Shown piece after piece: positions 8,589-18,625 of a DNA stretch of 64,000 nt (positions are counted from its first letter, which is position 1; each line of letters begins with the position of its first letter). Source of the stretch: Vibrio sp. S9_S30 (GTDB lineage: Bacteria > Pseudomonadota > Gammaproteobacteria > Enterobacterales > Vibrionaceae); the NCBI RefSeq assembly GCF_014694455.1, contig NZ_JAAUWT010000004.1:62001-126000 (forward strand), written 5' to 3'. The position numbers were made by a program, and so were the translations under genes. Below the pieces are notes generated by a model. The model did not search any database and was not told where the DNA came from. It saw only the letters and a program-made list of their open reading frames with translations.

Positions 8589-9391
8589 TCGTTGCTCCAA
8601 ACGGTGCACGAAAGACGAAAGGCGATCACCCTAATCTCCCGATGTCTGTAGAGGATGTGGTGAAAGATGTGCAAGCCTGTGCTCGGGCTGGTGCGGCGAT
8701 GGCGCATGTACATGCTCGAACGTTAGAAGGAAAGCATACACTGGGGATACGTGAAAATGCTGCTCTGCTTGCTGCTCTCAAAGCCGAATTGGGGAATCAA
8801 ATTCTGATTCAATTGACCACGGAAGCCATTGGGCAATTTTCGCGATTAGAGCAAATGAGGCTGATTGAAAAAGTGCTTCCGCCCGCTGTTTCTTGCGCCA
8901 TCAAAGAGCTGATTCCAGATAAGGCATCCGAAGCGACCGCCCGAGATTTCTTCCACTTAGCCAATCAGGAAAACATTCTGATACAGTGGATAGTTTATGA
9001 TCAGAATGATCTCATTCGTTACTTTGATCTGCTGAACAGGCAGGTTATCCCCAATACGAACCAGCATTTGTTATTGGTTCTTGGGCGTTACCACAAACAC
9101 CTAGAATCTCAACCCACCGATTTATTGCCCATGCTGACGCCACAATTGTTGAATTCGGATATCGCTTGGGGTGTGTGCGCTTTTGGGCGATTAGAACAGC
9201 AATGCCTTATCTCTGCTATGTTGTTAGGTGGGGATGCACGAGTTGGGTTTGAAAATAATCATTATTTACCCAATGGAGAGCTGTCTCCGGGAAATGAGTG
9301 TCAAGTCGCTCAACTTGTTCAGCAAGCGACAGCGCTCAACGTGAATCTTATCGATGCGAGAAAGTTTGAGTCGATATTGAAGTGCAATTAA
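8576..9391 (+). CDS. BKACE family (DUF849) beta-keto acid cleavage enzyme
   Basis: Predicted member of the beta-keto acid cleavage enzyme family, 271 residues, the usual length. The founding member, Kce, cleaves 3-keto-5-aminohexanoate with acetyl-CoA to give a CoA thioester plus acetoacetate. The N-terminus APNGARKTKGDHPNLP is diagnostic. The HVHAR motif at residues 44-48 supplies the metal-binding histidines, and Glu226 in VGFEN is probably the third ligand. The start has GGAGG four bases upstream inside the aminotransferase gene, giving a 13-bp overlap. Specificity within this diverse family cannot be read from sequence alone. Confidence 0.88.
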   Translation: MPAIIVAPNGARKTKGDHPNLPMSVEDVVKDVQACARAGAAMAHVHARTLEGKHTLGIRENAALLAALKAELGNQILIQLTTEAIGQFSRLEQMRLIEKVLPPAVSCAIKELIPDKASEATARDFFHLANQENILIQWIVYDQNDLIRYFDLLNRQVIPNTNQHLLLVLGRYHKHLESQPTDLLPMLTPQLLNSDIAWGVCAFGRLEQQCLISAMLLGGDARVGFENNHYLPNGELSPGNECQVAQLVQQATALNVNLIDARKFESILKCN

Positions 9392-9400
9392 TAACCTTAT

Positions 9401-9451
9401 GTTTTACAAAGAGAATATTTACCCTTAACCGAGGTGTGCTATTTGTAAAAC
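9401..9451. repeat. 10-bp perfect inverted repeat between BKACE and TAXI genes
   Basis: GTTTTACAAA (9401-9410) and TTTGTAAAAC (9442-9451) are perfect inverted copies separated by 31 bases. They could form a stem in mRNA or be paired operator half-sites for the gene that starts 75 bases later. Confidence 0.6.
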
Positions 9452-9526
9452 TTACGTAAATGGAACTATGTTTCTAAAGACAGAAACACAGGTATTTTGC
9501 ACGTAAACTAACAGAGGGGAAGGGAT

Positions 9527-10501
9527 ATGACGTTTTTGAAAACGGCTTGCGTAATGATGGGGCTGACTGGTGCATTGGGGTTCGCAACCACCACGAACGC
9601 GGCTGACGATTTTGTAACGATTGGTACAGGTGGCGTAACCGGTGTTTATTATCCAACGGGAGGCGCGATTTGCCGCTTGGTCAATAAAGGGCGCAAAGAT
9701 CATGGTATTCGTTGCTCTGTCGAGAGTACAGGCGGTTCGGTCTACAACATCAACACCATTCGAGCCGGTGAGTTGGATTTGGGTATTGCTCAATCGGATT
9801 GGCAGTATCATGCCTACAATGGTTCAAGCAAGTTTGAGGAGCAAGGCCCTTTTAAGGATCTTCGTGCGGTCTTTTCTGTTCACCCAGAACCCTTTACTGT
9901 GGTAGCACGTGCAGACGCCGGTATTAAAACATTTGCCGATCTAAAAGGTAAGCGTGTCAACATTGGTAACCCTGGTTCTGGTCAGCGCGGTACGATGGAA
10001 GTGCTGATGGATGAGTTGGGCTGGACAATGAAAGACTTTAAACTTGCTTCAGAATTAAAGGCTTCTGAGCAGTCTAAAGCGCTTTGTGACAACAAAATTG
10101 ATGCAATGATTTATACGGTGGGTCACCCAAGTGGTGCTATCAAAGAAGCAACAACTTCTTGTGACAGTGTCATTGTTGAAGTCAGCGGTCCTGCTGTGGC
10201 AAAACTGATTGCCGATAACAGCTTCTATCGCGTCGCGACCATTCCAGGCGGTATGTACCGTGGCAATCCAGAAGATGTTCAAACGTTTGGTGTCGGCGCA
10301 ACGTTCGTCAGTTCCACTGCCGTAAAAGAGACAGTGGTTTATGCAATCGTGAAAGCGGTATTTGAAAACTTCGATGACTTTAAACGCCTTCATCCTGCCT
10401 TCAGCAACTTGAAAAAAGAAGAAATGGTAAAAGATGGTCTATCGGCACCTCTTCATGCTGGTGCAGCAAAATATTACAAAGAAGTGGGTTTACTGAAATA
10501 A
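9527..10501 (+). CDS. TAXI-family TRAP transporter solute-binding protein
   Basis: Predicted periplasmic binding protein of the TAXI branch of TRAP transporters, 324 residues. A signal peptide ends near residue 25 (TTTNAADDF). The mature protein starts with the hallmark [25 protein letters not shown] and continues with the [16 protein letters not shown] segment. Such proteins deliver carboxylates or glutamate-like compounds to a fused DctQM-type permease. No such permease is encoded nearby, because a strong terminator directly follows. It must use a permease elsewhere or be an orphan. GAGGGGAAGGG provides the ribosome site. The neighbours suggest the ligand is the substrate of the aminotransferase-BKACE pair. 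Confidence 0.92.
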   Translation: MTFLKTACVMMGLTGALGFATTTNAADDFVTIGTGGVTGVYYPTGGAICRLVNKGRKDHGIRCSVESTGGSVYNINTIRAGELDLGIAQSDWQYHAYNGSSKFEEQGPFKDLRAVFSVHPEPFTVVARADAGIKTFADLKGKRVNIGNPGSGQRGTMEVLMDELGWTMKDFKLASELKASEQSKALCDNKIDAMIYTVGHPSGAIKEATTSCDSVIVEVSGPAVAKLIADNSFYRVATIPGGMYRGNPEDVQTFGVGATFVSSTAVKETVVYAIVKAVFENFDDFKRLHPAFSNLKKEEMVKDGLSAPLHAGAAKYYKEVGLLK

Positions 10502-10520
10502 ATCACGTTGTTTTTCTTCA

Positions 10521-10548
10521 AAGCCCGCTTTGTTAAGCGGGCTTTTTT
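10521..10548 (+). terminator. strong intrinsic terminator after TAXI gene
   Basis: Perfect 10-bp stem AAGCCCGCTT/AAGCGGGCTT with a four-base loop followed by a T-run. It ends the aminotransferase-BKACE-TAXI region. Confidence 0.93.
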
Positions 10549-10695
10549 ATGCTTGATAAGCCGTGAAAGTGGTTCTGCTGTGCAGTGAAATTTATTTGCT
10601 ATATGGCTCAACGCATTCAATCTATTAGTAATTTACGCATAATACGTGATGACTGTCTATACTGAACTAAAGGTATGATTGAGATGGAACTTACT

Positions 10696-11712
10696 ATGCT
10701 AAAAACTCTCGTTAAGCAAGTTGCAACAAGACTTTTAATAACACCTGTTTTTTTGCTTGTCTTATCTATCCCAAACGTAATAGCAGAAGAAAATAGCAAG
10801 CGAACCTATTACTTTGTAGGCGCTTTTTTAGCTCATCCTTATGTACGCGATATCAAGTTAGGCTTTAAATACGCCACCAAGAAATTAAATGTGAATATCG
10901 TAATGCTTGGCCCTCAGGGACCGGATTGGGATGCTCAGTATAAAGCAATGGAAGTGGCTATTGCCGCTAATCCTGACGGCATTATTGTCCCTCTTTGGGT
11001 CGATAATACCCTCCCTTTGATCGTTGAAGCGAGAAAGAAAGGAATCGAAGTGATAGCCATTGAAGCGGCCCCTGAAAACCACAATGCTAATACGTACATT
11101 GGGTTGGATAACTATCAGGCTGGTCTCCTAACGGCTCAAGAGCTCGTTCGTATTGGTGGTAACAAAGGCAAGCTAGGTCTCGTCCTTAATCAAGCCAGTA
11201 ATACCGTGTTAAAGAGGCAGGGTGTTATCGATGGCTTGAAAAATACGGAATGGGAAATAGTTGCTGAAGTGGACGACGAAACGAATACCGATCAAGCCAG
11301 CCAAGTGACGATGAAACTCTTACGTGAGCACCCCCATCTTAGTGGATTGATAGGGCTTAACTCCAGCTCTGGTGTAGGGATAGGAAATGCGATAGGTCAG
11401 CTCGGTTTGATGGACAAGGATCTATCCATTGTGGTTCATGATCGGGAAGATACGGTTCTCGAATTTATTGAAAGTGGTGTGATTGATTCTTCTATCGTAG
11501 CGAAAACGGCAATGATGAGTTATCTCTCGATTGCCTTACTGGAGGATTATCACGATCGATTGGGCGATGATATTCCAGTAGCCAGTAATATCTCATCCAT
11601 TGGTATTACACTGCTTCCTGAAGTGGTTCACATAGGCGCAGTCGTTGTTAATAAAGAGAATATCACCCATTTTTTACGCAAGAATTTAATCAATGGCTGG
11701 AAGGCTGAATGA
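10696..11712 (+). CDS. periplasmic sugar-type binding protein of a sensory system
   Basis: Predicted periplasmic ligand-binding protein of the RbsB/LuxP type (periplasmic-binding fold I), 338 residues from the ATG at 10696. The signal peptide spans about residues 1-28, ending near NVIAEEN. ATGs at 10675 and 10684 are possible but would extend the signal peptide. Domain features include [12 protein letters not shown] and [18 protein letters not shown] strands found in ribose-type binders. The stop overlaps the hybrid kinase start by four bases (ATGA) and no ABC genes are adjacent, so it most likely presents a ligand to the kinase rather than to a transporter. The ligand may be a sugar or an AI-2-like molecule; it is not known. 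Confidence 0.82.
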   Translation: MLKTLVKQVATRLLITPVFLLVLSIPNVIAEENSKRTYYFVGAFLAHPYVRDIKLGFKYATKKLNVNIVMLGPQGPDWDAQYKAMEVAIAANPDGIIVPLWVDNTLPLIVEARKKGIEVIAIEAAPENHNANTYIGLDNYQAGLLTAQELVRIGGNKGKLGLVLNQASNTVLKRQGVIDGLKNTEWEIVAEVDDETNTDQASQVTMKLLREHPHLSGLIGLNSSSGVGIGNAIGQLGLMDKDLSIVVHDREDTVLEFIESGVIDSSIVAKTAMMSYLSIALLEDYHDRLGDDIPVASNISSIGITLLPEVVHIGAVVVNKENITHFLRKNLINGWKAE

Positions 11713-14387
11713 CCTTTAAAACCAAACTTTTTGTTTTTACTCCGCTGCTGGTCGCGCTCACAATCGTGCTTTCGATTGTTGCTTCCAATGTGTTGATGAG
11801 AAGTGAGATTAATCGTCAGAATGAGGCACGTCTGCACAATGCAACGAGCTCTCTACAAAGACGCATATCAGATGATTTTCCGCATATTCATCGCCAATAT
11901 GAAGCATTTCGAAGGAGTGCTTCTACTCAATTCTTAATGGGTGTGGAGCGAGGTAACATCTTTACCGCTGAAGATTTTATCGGCGTGCTTACTTTCTACC
12001 CAGATGTTCGCGAGTACTTACTTGAGTTTTCACGTATTTACGATATTTCCAGCTATGCGATTTACCTGCCAGCGGACCCCAATTCTTCCTCCCCAGTATT
12101 GGATGAAAACGTTAACTATCTCTTTGCTCAATTTAATGGTCAGTTAGATGGGCTCATCATCAATGAAACCACTTTGATTAGCTGGGACTCGCGCAATTTT
12201 TTACGCAAAAAAGTCATCGAGCCCGTTCTTAATTTTCCTAAGACATTCGTTGGTTCGCCTCGAACTGAATTAACAACGTTATCGGATGGCAGTGTAGGTA
12301 TTAGTTACAGCTTCGAACTTGATAACGGTGGAGTGCTGGTATTGCAAAGGAGCTGGGATTTTGACTTGGCGATTCAAGAGGTGGATTTAGGGGTGGAAAT
12401 TACTCTGTACGATGAATCAAGAAATCGAATAGACGGATCTAGCGAATTTACAAAACTTGAAGACGATATCCAAATTAATACAGCGAAAATGCAGTTAGAT
12501 ATCAAGGATATCGATGGGCAGATTCATACTGGTTTAGTTTCAACCATAAGAGACAAAGGGGTCGTACTTGGGTATTTGGTTACCTCAATATCTCAACAAG
12601 TTATAGAAGATGCCACTAAGCGTGTTGCGGTATTACTCATCGTTTCGGGCTTGGTTTTAGTGTTGCTGGCAGTGGCGATTTCAATCTTAATGGCTCGCTC
12701 GTTCATTGAACCCGTTTCTCAGTTAATTAAGGATTTTAGTGCGATTGCTAACGGGAATATCAATCACAAAATCAACATCTCCCGACGTGATGAATTTGGT
12801 GAACTCGCGCGTAATTTTTACTTCATGCAAAGCGCGATCAAGGACAACATTACCGAGTTGAATTTGAAGATCCAGGAGCGAGATGTTGCAGAAAGAAAAG
12901 TGAGAAAGCTCAATGAAGAACTGGAAGACCGGGTGATGTTAAGAACGGAAGAATTACGCCATGCAGTGAATGAAATGGAGAAAGCCAAAGAAAGCGCTGA
13001 AAAAGCGAACCAAGCCAAGTCGGAGTTTCTGGCTAATATGTCTCATGAAATTCGGACTCCGATGAACGCGATTCTTGGGTTTTCTGAAATTCTCTATTCG
13101 GAAGAAGCCAACCCAAAAAAACTCAATTTCATCAATAAGATCAGGACATCAGGTAAAGCACTTCTTCACCTTATTAATGACGTTTTGGACTTGTCGAAAG
13201 TGGAATCCGGTAAACTCGAGTTTCATATGGCGCCCACATCGGTGCCTAAAATGTTTGAAGAATTGCATGATATGTTCGACCACAAGGCGTCCAGCAGTGA
13301 TCTTGCGCTTATCTATGAAATAGAAAAAGGCATGCCTGAGAGCCTCTCCATGGATGAAAATCGATTAAGGCAAGTCTTCATTAACTTGATTGGTAATGCC
13401 GTTAAATTTACCGCTAAAGGCTTTGTAAAAGTCACCGCCAGAGCTATCCCTGTCGAGGAAAATTTCAGGTTGGAATTCGATGTAGAAGATACAGGGATAG
13501 GGATTAAAAAAGATCAGATGGATAAAATATTTGGATCATTTGAACAGGCAGAAGCAACGGAAAGTCGTTTTGGTGGTACAGGCTTAGGGCTTGCCATTAG
13601 TAAGCAAATCATTGAACTAATGGGGGGGGAAATATCGGTCTCTAGTGAATTTGGTTCAGGGACAACGTTTAGTGTGGTTTTACCCTTGGTGAGTCCGGCT
13701 CAAGCGCTTGAGGCTGACCCTGATCCTGTAGAGGAAAACACCAGTGTGGTATTTGAACCCGCCAAAATTTTAATAGCGGATGATGTGGATTATAACCAAG
13801 AAATTTTGGCTCAGTTTTTAACGGATTACCCATTCGTATTGGACTACGCCGATGATGGCATTCAATTGCTTGAAAGGGTGGAAAAATGCCCCCCTGACTT
13901 AATTTTGATGGACATAAAAATGCCTAATATGGATGGTCGAGAAGCCTCTGAAATATTAAAGAAAAATCCCCTTTATCAGGACATTCCGATTATTGCCGTT
14001 ACGGCTTCTGCATTGTCGGAATCGCTTGAAAGTCACATTAAGTACTGTGAAGGCTATATCACGAAACCCGTTGATAAAGAGAGCCTTATCGAAGAGCTTA
14101 AGAAATTCCTTGCCTATACTAAAGTGAGCAGGTCGGTTAATGGTTCAGTTGCACTGCAATCAAAGCCAATTGAATCTGAGGGGGAAATAAGAGTCCCTAG
14201 TGGGGAAGTGCTTTCCAAAATTCGAACTTTAGCCATTGATGGATTTATAGATGATATTCAAGAAATGGTGCAACCGCTTGCCACGGATTTCCCAGAGTTT
14301 ACCGAACGTGTCGTTAAATTCGCTCACGAGTTTGATGACCAGAAAATAATCGATATGGTGGATGATTACGTTAATGAGCAACCATGA
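11709..14387 (+). CDS. hybrid sensor histidine kinase (HAMP-HisKA-HATPase-REC)
   Basis: Inner-membrane hybrid kinase of 892 residues. TM1 is near residues 7-29 and is followed by a periplasmic sensor of about 275 residues. TM2 is at about 305-327, HAMP at about 328-380 and a coiled coil runs to about 430. The HisKA box is SHEIRTPMN with phospho-His446. The ATPase boxes are [16 protein letters not shown] and GTGLGLAI. A receiver has its acceptor at Asp735 ([13 protein letters not shown]). About 100 residues follow with no clear Hpt histidine. It overlaps the binding-protein gene upstream (4 bp) and the receiver-kinase gene downstream (14 bp). The overall plan is that of LuxQ-like or binding-protein-coupled kinases. 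The periplasmic domain probably docks the binding protein. Confidence 0.88.
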   Translation: MTFKTKLFVFTPLLVALTIVLSIVASNVLMRSEINRQNEARLHNATSSLQRRISDDFPHIHRQYEAFRRSASTQFLMGVERGNIFTAEDFIGVLTFYPDVREYLLEFSRIYDISSYAIYLPADPNSSSPVLDENVNYLFAQFNGQLDGLIINETTLISWDSRNFLRKKVIEPVLNFPKTFVGSPRTELTTLSDGSVGISYSFELDNGGVLVLQRSWDFDLAIQEVDLGVEITLYDESRNRIDGSSEFTKLEDDIQINTAKMQLDIKDIDGQIHTGLVSTIRDKGVVLGYLVTSISQQVIEDATKRVAVLLIVSGLVLVLLAVAISILMARSFIEPVSQLIKDFSAIANGNINHKINISRRDEFGELARNFYFMQSAIKDNITELNLKIQERDVAERKVRKLNEELEDRVMLRTEELRHAVNEMEKAKESAEKANQAKSEFLANMSHEIRTPMNAILGFSEILYSEEANPKKLNFINKIRTSGKALLHLINDVLDLSKVESGKLEFHMAPTSVPKMFEELHDMFDHKASSSDLALIYEIEKGMPESLSMDENRLRQVFINLIGNAVKFTAKGFVKVTARAIPVEENFRLEFDVEDTGIGIKKDQMDKIFGSFEQAEATESRFGGTGLGLAISKQIIELMGGEISVSSEFGSGTTFSVVLPLVSPAQALEADPDPVEENTSVVFEPAKILIADDVDYNQEILAQFLTDYPFVLDYADDGIQLLERVEKCPPDLILMDIKMPNMDGREASEILKKNPLYQDIPIIAVTASALSESLESHIKYCEGYITKPVDKESLIEELKKFLAYTKVSRSVNGSVALQSKPIESEGEIRVPSGEVLSKIRTLAIDGFIDDIQEMVQPLATDFPEFTERVVKFAHEFDDQKIIDMVDDYVNEQP

Positions 14388-15570
14388 TATTTCAATACTT
14401 ATAGTGGACGATAGCCCTTCAAATCTAGGTGTCGCTTCCGGTTTTTTAAAAGAGTTGGGTTATAAGATTGCCACGGCCAACAATGGCAGAACGGCATTAA
14501 GTCGAGTAGAGAGAATCAAACCTTCATTGATTCTTTTAGATGTCAATATGCCTGAAATAAATGGTTTTGAAGTCTGCCAAATTCTCAACAGCAACCCTGA
14601 ATATGTTGATATTCCTATCATTTTTCTTACTGCATTAACAGATCAGGATGCAAAAGAAAAAGCATTCTCTTCCGGTGCAGTGGATTACATCAGTAAGCCT
14701 TTTCAAAAGAAAGAGCTGATTGCCCGTGTGCAAAATCATTTAAGTATCAGCCAATCCAAGAGAGATCTAGAGAACCTAGTAAAAGAAAAGACGGAAGCGT
14801 TAATCCAGCTACGAAGTACGCAAAATAAGCTGGTGGAATCAGAGAAAATGGCATCACTGGCCAAGTTGGTGTCGGGTGTAGCGCATGAAATGAACACACC
14901 AATAGGGAATTGTATCAGTACGTTTTCCGCTATTAGGGACACCATTGATACGTTAGAAAATTCGATCGAAAGTGGTGTTCTTTCAAAGAGCAATATGGTG
15001 TCAACGTTGGAATCGATCCGTGATTTCACCACTATTGGTCTTAACAATACGGCGAAGCAATCTCGCTTAATCGATTCATTTAGAGAGTTAGACGCCGTGG
15101 GGGCTGAAACCCGAGTTCAACCAGTGAATGTAGGGCGTTTTATGACCGAAGGGTTGGAGTCCGTTGCTGCGAGGGAAGAGATCGGCGTGAAATTCAACGT
15201 GGAGTGCGATCCGACGCTTACCGTCAAACTCAATACGTGGATTGTCCACGACGTACTGCAAAAATTGGTGACCAATACCTATCATCACGGGTTCGCTGGC
15301 GGCAAAAAAGGGGAGATTTGGGTCAATGTGCGTCACAATAACGGGCAATTAGAGGTGGAATATCGTGATGATGGTCGAGGTGTTTCTTCAGATGTAGAGG
15401 AAACATTATTTGAACCCTTTATTACGACTGAGAGGAGCCAAGGGTTTGTTGGATTGGGATTGCATGTCGCCTATATTTTAGTTACTCAGTACCTTAAGGG
15501 GCGAATTGAGTTGATAAAATCATCACAAGGAGCGCGCTTTACCTTTTGTTTTCCATGTGAAATATCCTAA
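14374..15570 (+). CDS. receiver-histidine kinase fusion protein
   Basis: Cytoplasmic protein of 398 residues with the order receiver, coiled coil, kinase. The receiver carries Asp56 ([13 protein letters not shown]), TALTD and the conserved lysine in SKPFQKKE. A coiled coil (about 120-160) leads to a HisKA-like helix with [12 protein letters not shown] (His171) and an ATPase with DGRGV and GLGLHV. There is no DNA-binding, cyclase or phosphodiesterase output. The ATG at 14374 (MSNHD) is chosen over one at 14362 because the receiver starts at once. It probably accepts phosphate from the hybrid kinase and passes it on. The final target must lie outside this operon. Confidence 0.85.
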   Translation: MSNHDISILIVDDSPSNLGVASGFLKELGYKIATANNGRTALSRVERIKPSLILLDVNMPEINGFEVCQILNSNPEYVDIPIIFLTALTDQDAKEKAFSSGAVDYISKPFQKKELIARVQNHLSISQSKRDLENLVKEKTEALIQLRSTQNKLVESEKMASLAKLVSGVAHEMNTPIGNCISTFSAIRDTIDTLENSIESGVLSKSNMVSTLESIRDFTTIGLNNTAKQSRLIDSFRELDAVGAETRVQPVNVGRFMTEGLESVAAREEIGVKFNVECDPTLTVKLNTWIVHDVLQKLVTNTYHHGFAGGKKGEIWVNVRHNNGQLEVEYRDDGRGVSSDVEETLFEPFITTERSQGFVGLGLHVAYILVTQYLKGRIELIKSSQGARFTFCFPCEIS

Positions 15571-15633
15571 TTATGGTTGCTAATTGTGAATGAATTGTTA
15601 GCATTGTATACAAGAATTGTGCTCAAAATAATA

Positions 15634-15649
15634 AAGCAAACGATTAACT
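15634..15649. promoter_or_regulatory. PurR-like operator upstream of nucleoside importer
   Basis: The 16-mer AAGCAAACGATTAACT matches the E. coli PurR consensus ANGCAANCGNTTNCNT at all but one specified position. It lies about 140 bases before the BMP-family gene. Inferred from consensus knowledge. Confidence 0.6.
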
Positions 15650-15789
15650 ATTGTTCGAATTGAATATGTTCTTCTTCACAGTCGTGAATCATGTCAAGAA
15701 TCTGTAAAAAATTGGGCGATAATTGCACAGGTATTTGGGGATAGGTGCTAATTTTAATACTTTGATACCAAATGACACGGAGAAATAGG

Positions 15790-16788
15790 ATGATGACCTT
15801 TAAGTCAGTCGCGGTAGGTGTAGCGCTTGGGCTAGCAACTTTTGCTTCTCAAGCTGCAGATTTTAAACCGTCAGTGATCTTTGACATGGGCGGTAAATTT
15901 GATAAGTCTTTCAACCAAGCGGCTTACAACGGTGCGGAAGCATTTAAGAAGGACACAGGAATTACGTACGGTGAGTTTGAAATTACTAACGAAGCACAAC
16001 GTGAGCAAGCGATGTTGCGTTTGGCACAGCGTGGCCATAATCCTATTGTGGCAGTGGGTTTCCAGCAAGCTCCTATCGTTGAAAAAGTAGCGAAGCAATT
16101 TCCAAAAACAAACTTCGTTATTATTGATTCTGTGGTAGACCTACCAAACGTTCGTAGCGTTGTGTTTAAAGAACATGAAGGTTCTTTCCTTGTTGGTGCG
16201 CTAGCTGCCATGAAGAGTGAGTCGAAAACCGTTGGTTTTATTGGCGGCATGGATATTCCTCTGATTCGTAAGTTTGCTTGTGGTTATGAGCAAGGTGCAA
16301 AATACATCAACAAAGACACAAAAGTTGTGCAAAACATGACAGGTTCTACGCCTGCTGCATGGAATAACCCAACAAAAGGGGCGGAGCTGGCTAAGTCTCA
16401 GTTCGACCAAGGTGTTGATGTTGTTTACGCCGCTGCGGGTGGTACAGGTGTGGGGGTTTACCAAGCTGCCGCAGATGAGAAAAAATACGCGATCGGCGTA
16501 GATTCCAATCAAAACCACCTTCACCCTGGCGTTATGCTGACGTCGATGGTTAAGCGCGTGGACGTTGCGGTTAAAGATGCATTTATGGATGCGTACGCAG
16601 GCAAATTCACTTCAGGCATGCAGTCTCTTGGCCTGAAAGAAGAAGGGGTCGCATGGGCACTTGATGAATACAATAGCAGCCTAATCACAGCAGAAATGGC
16701 AGGCAAAGTTGAGCAAATTCGGGACGACATTATTTCTGGTAAAGTGGTAGTACACGATTACTTCTCAAATAGCGCTTGTACTTACTAA
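15790..16788 (+). CDS. BMP-family nucleoside-binding protein of ABC importer
   Basis: Predicted periplasmic binding protein of the BMP/PnrA family, about 332 residues. These bind purine or other nucleosides for ABC uptake. The signal peptide runs to about residue 23 (ATFASQAADFK) and lacks a lipobox cysteine, so it is soluble, unlike spirochaete PnrA. FDMGGKFDKSFNQAAYNGAE is the family signature near the mature N-terminus. The ATG at 15790 has GGAG seven bases upstream and is preferred to one at 15772. A hairpin terminator directly follows, with the ATPase and permease genes beyond. Readthrough of that hairpin would give the usual excess of binding protein over membrane components. Confidence 0.9.
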   Translation: MMTFKSVAVGVALGLATFASQAADFKPSVIFDMGGKFDKSFNQAAYNGAEAFKKDTGITYGEFEITNEAQREQAMLRLAQRGHNPIVAVGFQQAPIVEKVAKQFPKTNFVIIDSVVDLPNVRSVVFKEHEGSFLVGALAAMKSESKTVGFIGGMDIPLIRKFACGYEQGAKYINKDTKVVQNMTGSTPAAWNNPTKGAELAKSQFDQGVDVVYAAAGGTGVGVYQAAADEKKYAIGVDSNQNHLHPGVMLTSMVKRVDVAVKDAFMDAYAGKFTSGMQSLGLKEEGVAWALDEYNSSLITAEMAGKVEQIRDDIISGKVVVHDYFSNSACTY

Positions 16789-16804
16789 TATAGTAGTAAT
16801 CAAT

Positions 16805-16838
16805 GCCGGACATGGCTGATCTGTGTCCGGCTTTTTAA
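16805..16838 (+). terminator. terminator/attenuator between binding protein and ATPase genes
   Basis: Stem GCCGGACA/TGTCCGGC with an 11-base loop, followed by five T residues. It lies inside a functional unit, so partial readthrough is likely. Confidence 0.85.
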
Positions 16839-17080
16839 TTTCTGCCTTCCAAGAATTCAGCAAAAAATATAATTATCATTCTTGGTGGTGATGTGGCAGA
16901 CATAGCTGGAGTATTTTTGCGAAAATAGCAGAATAAATGAAAGAGAATTCAATGAAACGGATTCGACGAAATTTTCAGATATTTGCATTTATACTCTTTA
17001 AAGTTGATAAACCTGTCATTTTGAAGATATACAAGAACTAACATGAGTTATCGAATCATTCAGTCACTCAGGGAGAGAGA

Positions 17081-18625
17081 ATGAGCAGTCCTGCCATTGA
17101 GTTAAAACTCGTTAATAAGCGCTTCGGCGCGGTTTGGGCAAACAAAGATATTAATTTTGCTGTCCAACCAGGCACCATCCACGGCATTGTGGGAGAAAAC
17201 GGTGCGGGCAAGTCGACATTAATGTCGATCTTGTACGGCTTTTATGAGGCGGATTCGGGCTCCATCCATGTTGATGGAAAGCAAGTTGCCATCAAAAACT
17301 CTCAAGATGCGATCGATCTTGGAATCGGAATGGTTCACCAGCACTTTATGTTGGTAGAAACCTTTACGGTTATTGAAAACATTATGCTCGGCGCTGAAAG
17401 TCACAGCTTGATCTCGCATAGCGTAAAAGATGCTGAACAAGCATTGCATGAAATTGAAACGAAATACGGTCTTGAAGTGGATAACCACGCGTTGGTTTCT
17501 TCTTTGCCTGTGGGTTTGCAACAGCGGGTAGAGATATTAAAAGCGTTATATCGTGGTGCACGTATCCTCATTTTGGATGAACCTACTGGGGTTCTTACAC
17601 CACAAGAAACCGAGCAGCTTTTTGACATTCTGCGCACACTAAAAGAGCAGGGTGTGACCATCATATTAATCACCCATAAGCTGAAAGAAATTATGTCGGT
17701 AACCGATAGTGTCTCTGTTATGCGGGCGGGTGAAATGGTGGCGTTCAGAAATACAGGGCAAACGAATCCACAAGAACTGGCGGAGTTGATGGTGGGTCGT
17801 AAAGTTCTGCTTAATGTCGATAAGTCAGAAGCAGCACCTGAAGAGACCCGTATTGAAGTCAAAGACGTCAGTTACTTTGATGACCGAGGTATTAAGCGTC
17901 TCAAGAATCTTAATTTCCACATAAAGGCGGGGGAGATTCTAGGGGTGGCTGGGGTTTCTGGTAATGGTCAATCAGAGTTGCTTCGTGTACTTTCTGGTAC
18001 TTTGGTGCCTCAAGAAGGTGAGTTAAGAGTCTCAACGTCGAAAGGGGTGCATCAATTCAATTCCGAGGCTGCCCGTGACGCTGCATTAATGCGCGAATTA
18101 AGTATCGGTCATATTCCGGAAGACCGTATCAAGCAGGGTTTAGTCAAAACCATGCCTGCCGCAGAAAATGCCATTCTTGGCTTCCATCATAATAAAGAAT
18201 ACGGTTCTCATCTTCTTGATTTGAATGCCATTGATGACGCGACACGTGACATGATGGAGCAATATGATGTCCGACCCGTCGATCCACACCTTAAGAGCGC
18301 TAACTTTTCCGGTGGTAACCAGCAAAAGTTGATTATCGCGCGCGAAATGCTCAAACATCCGGATGTCATCCTAGTTGGTCAACCCACACGCGGTGTGGAT
18401 ATTGGGGCGATTGAATTCATTCATAAAAACATCATTGCAGCCAGAGATAACGGCGCAGCGGTGCTCCTTGTTTCCACTGAGTTGGATGAAATCATGTCTC
18501 TGTCCGATAGAATTATCGTGATGGTGGATGGTGAGATTTCGGGTGAAGTAAAAGCAAGTGAAACCGACGAGAAAGGGCTGGGTCTGCTCATGGCCAATGC
18601 CAGTGCTGAAGGAGACGTACAATGA
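17081..18625 (+). CDS. nucleoside ABC importer, double ATPase subunit
   Basis: ATPase subunit of a BMP-type ABC importer with two fused nucleotide-binding domains, 514 residues, usual for the YufO/NupA group. Domain 1 has Walker A GENGAGKST (38-46), the Q-loop region MVHQHFML, signature LPVGLQQRVEIL and Walker B ILILDEPTGVL. Domain 2 has the degenerate Walker A GVSGNGQSE, signature FSGGNQQKL and Walker B VILVGQPTRGVD, where the catalytic acidic pair is replaced as is usual in these importers. So only the first site should hydrolyse ATP well. It overlaps the first permease gene by four bases. It works at the inner face of the inner membrane. Confidence 0.93.
   Translation: MSSPAIELKLVNKRFGAVWANKDINFAVQPGTIHGIVGENGAGKSTLMSILYGFYEADSGSIHVDGKQVAIKNSQDAIDLGIGMVHQHFMLVETFTVIENIMLGAESHSLISHSVKDAEQALHEIETKYGLEVDNHALVSSLPVGLQQRVEILKALYRGARILILDEPTGVLTPQETEQLFDILRTLKEQGVTIILITHKLKEIMSVTDSVSVMRAGEMVAFRNTGQTNPQELAELMVGRKVLLNVDKSEAAPEETRIEVKDVSYFDDRGIKRLKNLNFHIKAGEILGVAGVSGNGQSELLRVLSGTLVPQEGELRVSTSKGVHQFNSEAARDAALMRELSIGHIPEDRIKQGLVKTMPAAENAILGFHHNKEYGSHLLDLNAIDDATRDMMEQYDVRPVDPHLKSANFSGGNQQKLIIAREMLKHPDVILVGQPTRGVDIGAIEFIHKNIIAARDNGAAVLLVSTELDEIMSLSDRIIVMVDGEISGEVKASETDEKGLGLLMANASAEGDVQ

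Noticed and set aside
16866..16886. Fur-box-like AT-rich sequence (AATTATCATTC)
   Set aside because: The match to the 19-bp Fur consensus is poor and the downstream genes are nucleoside transport genes.
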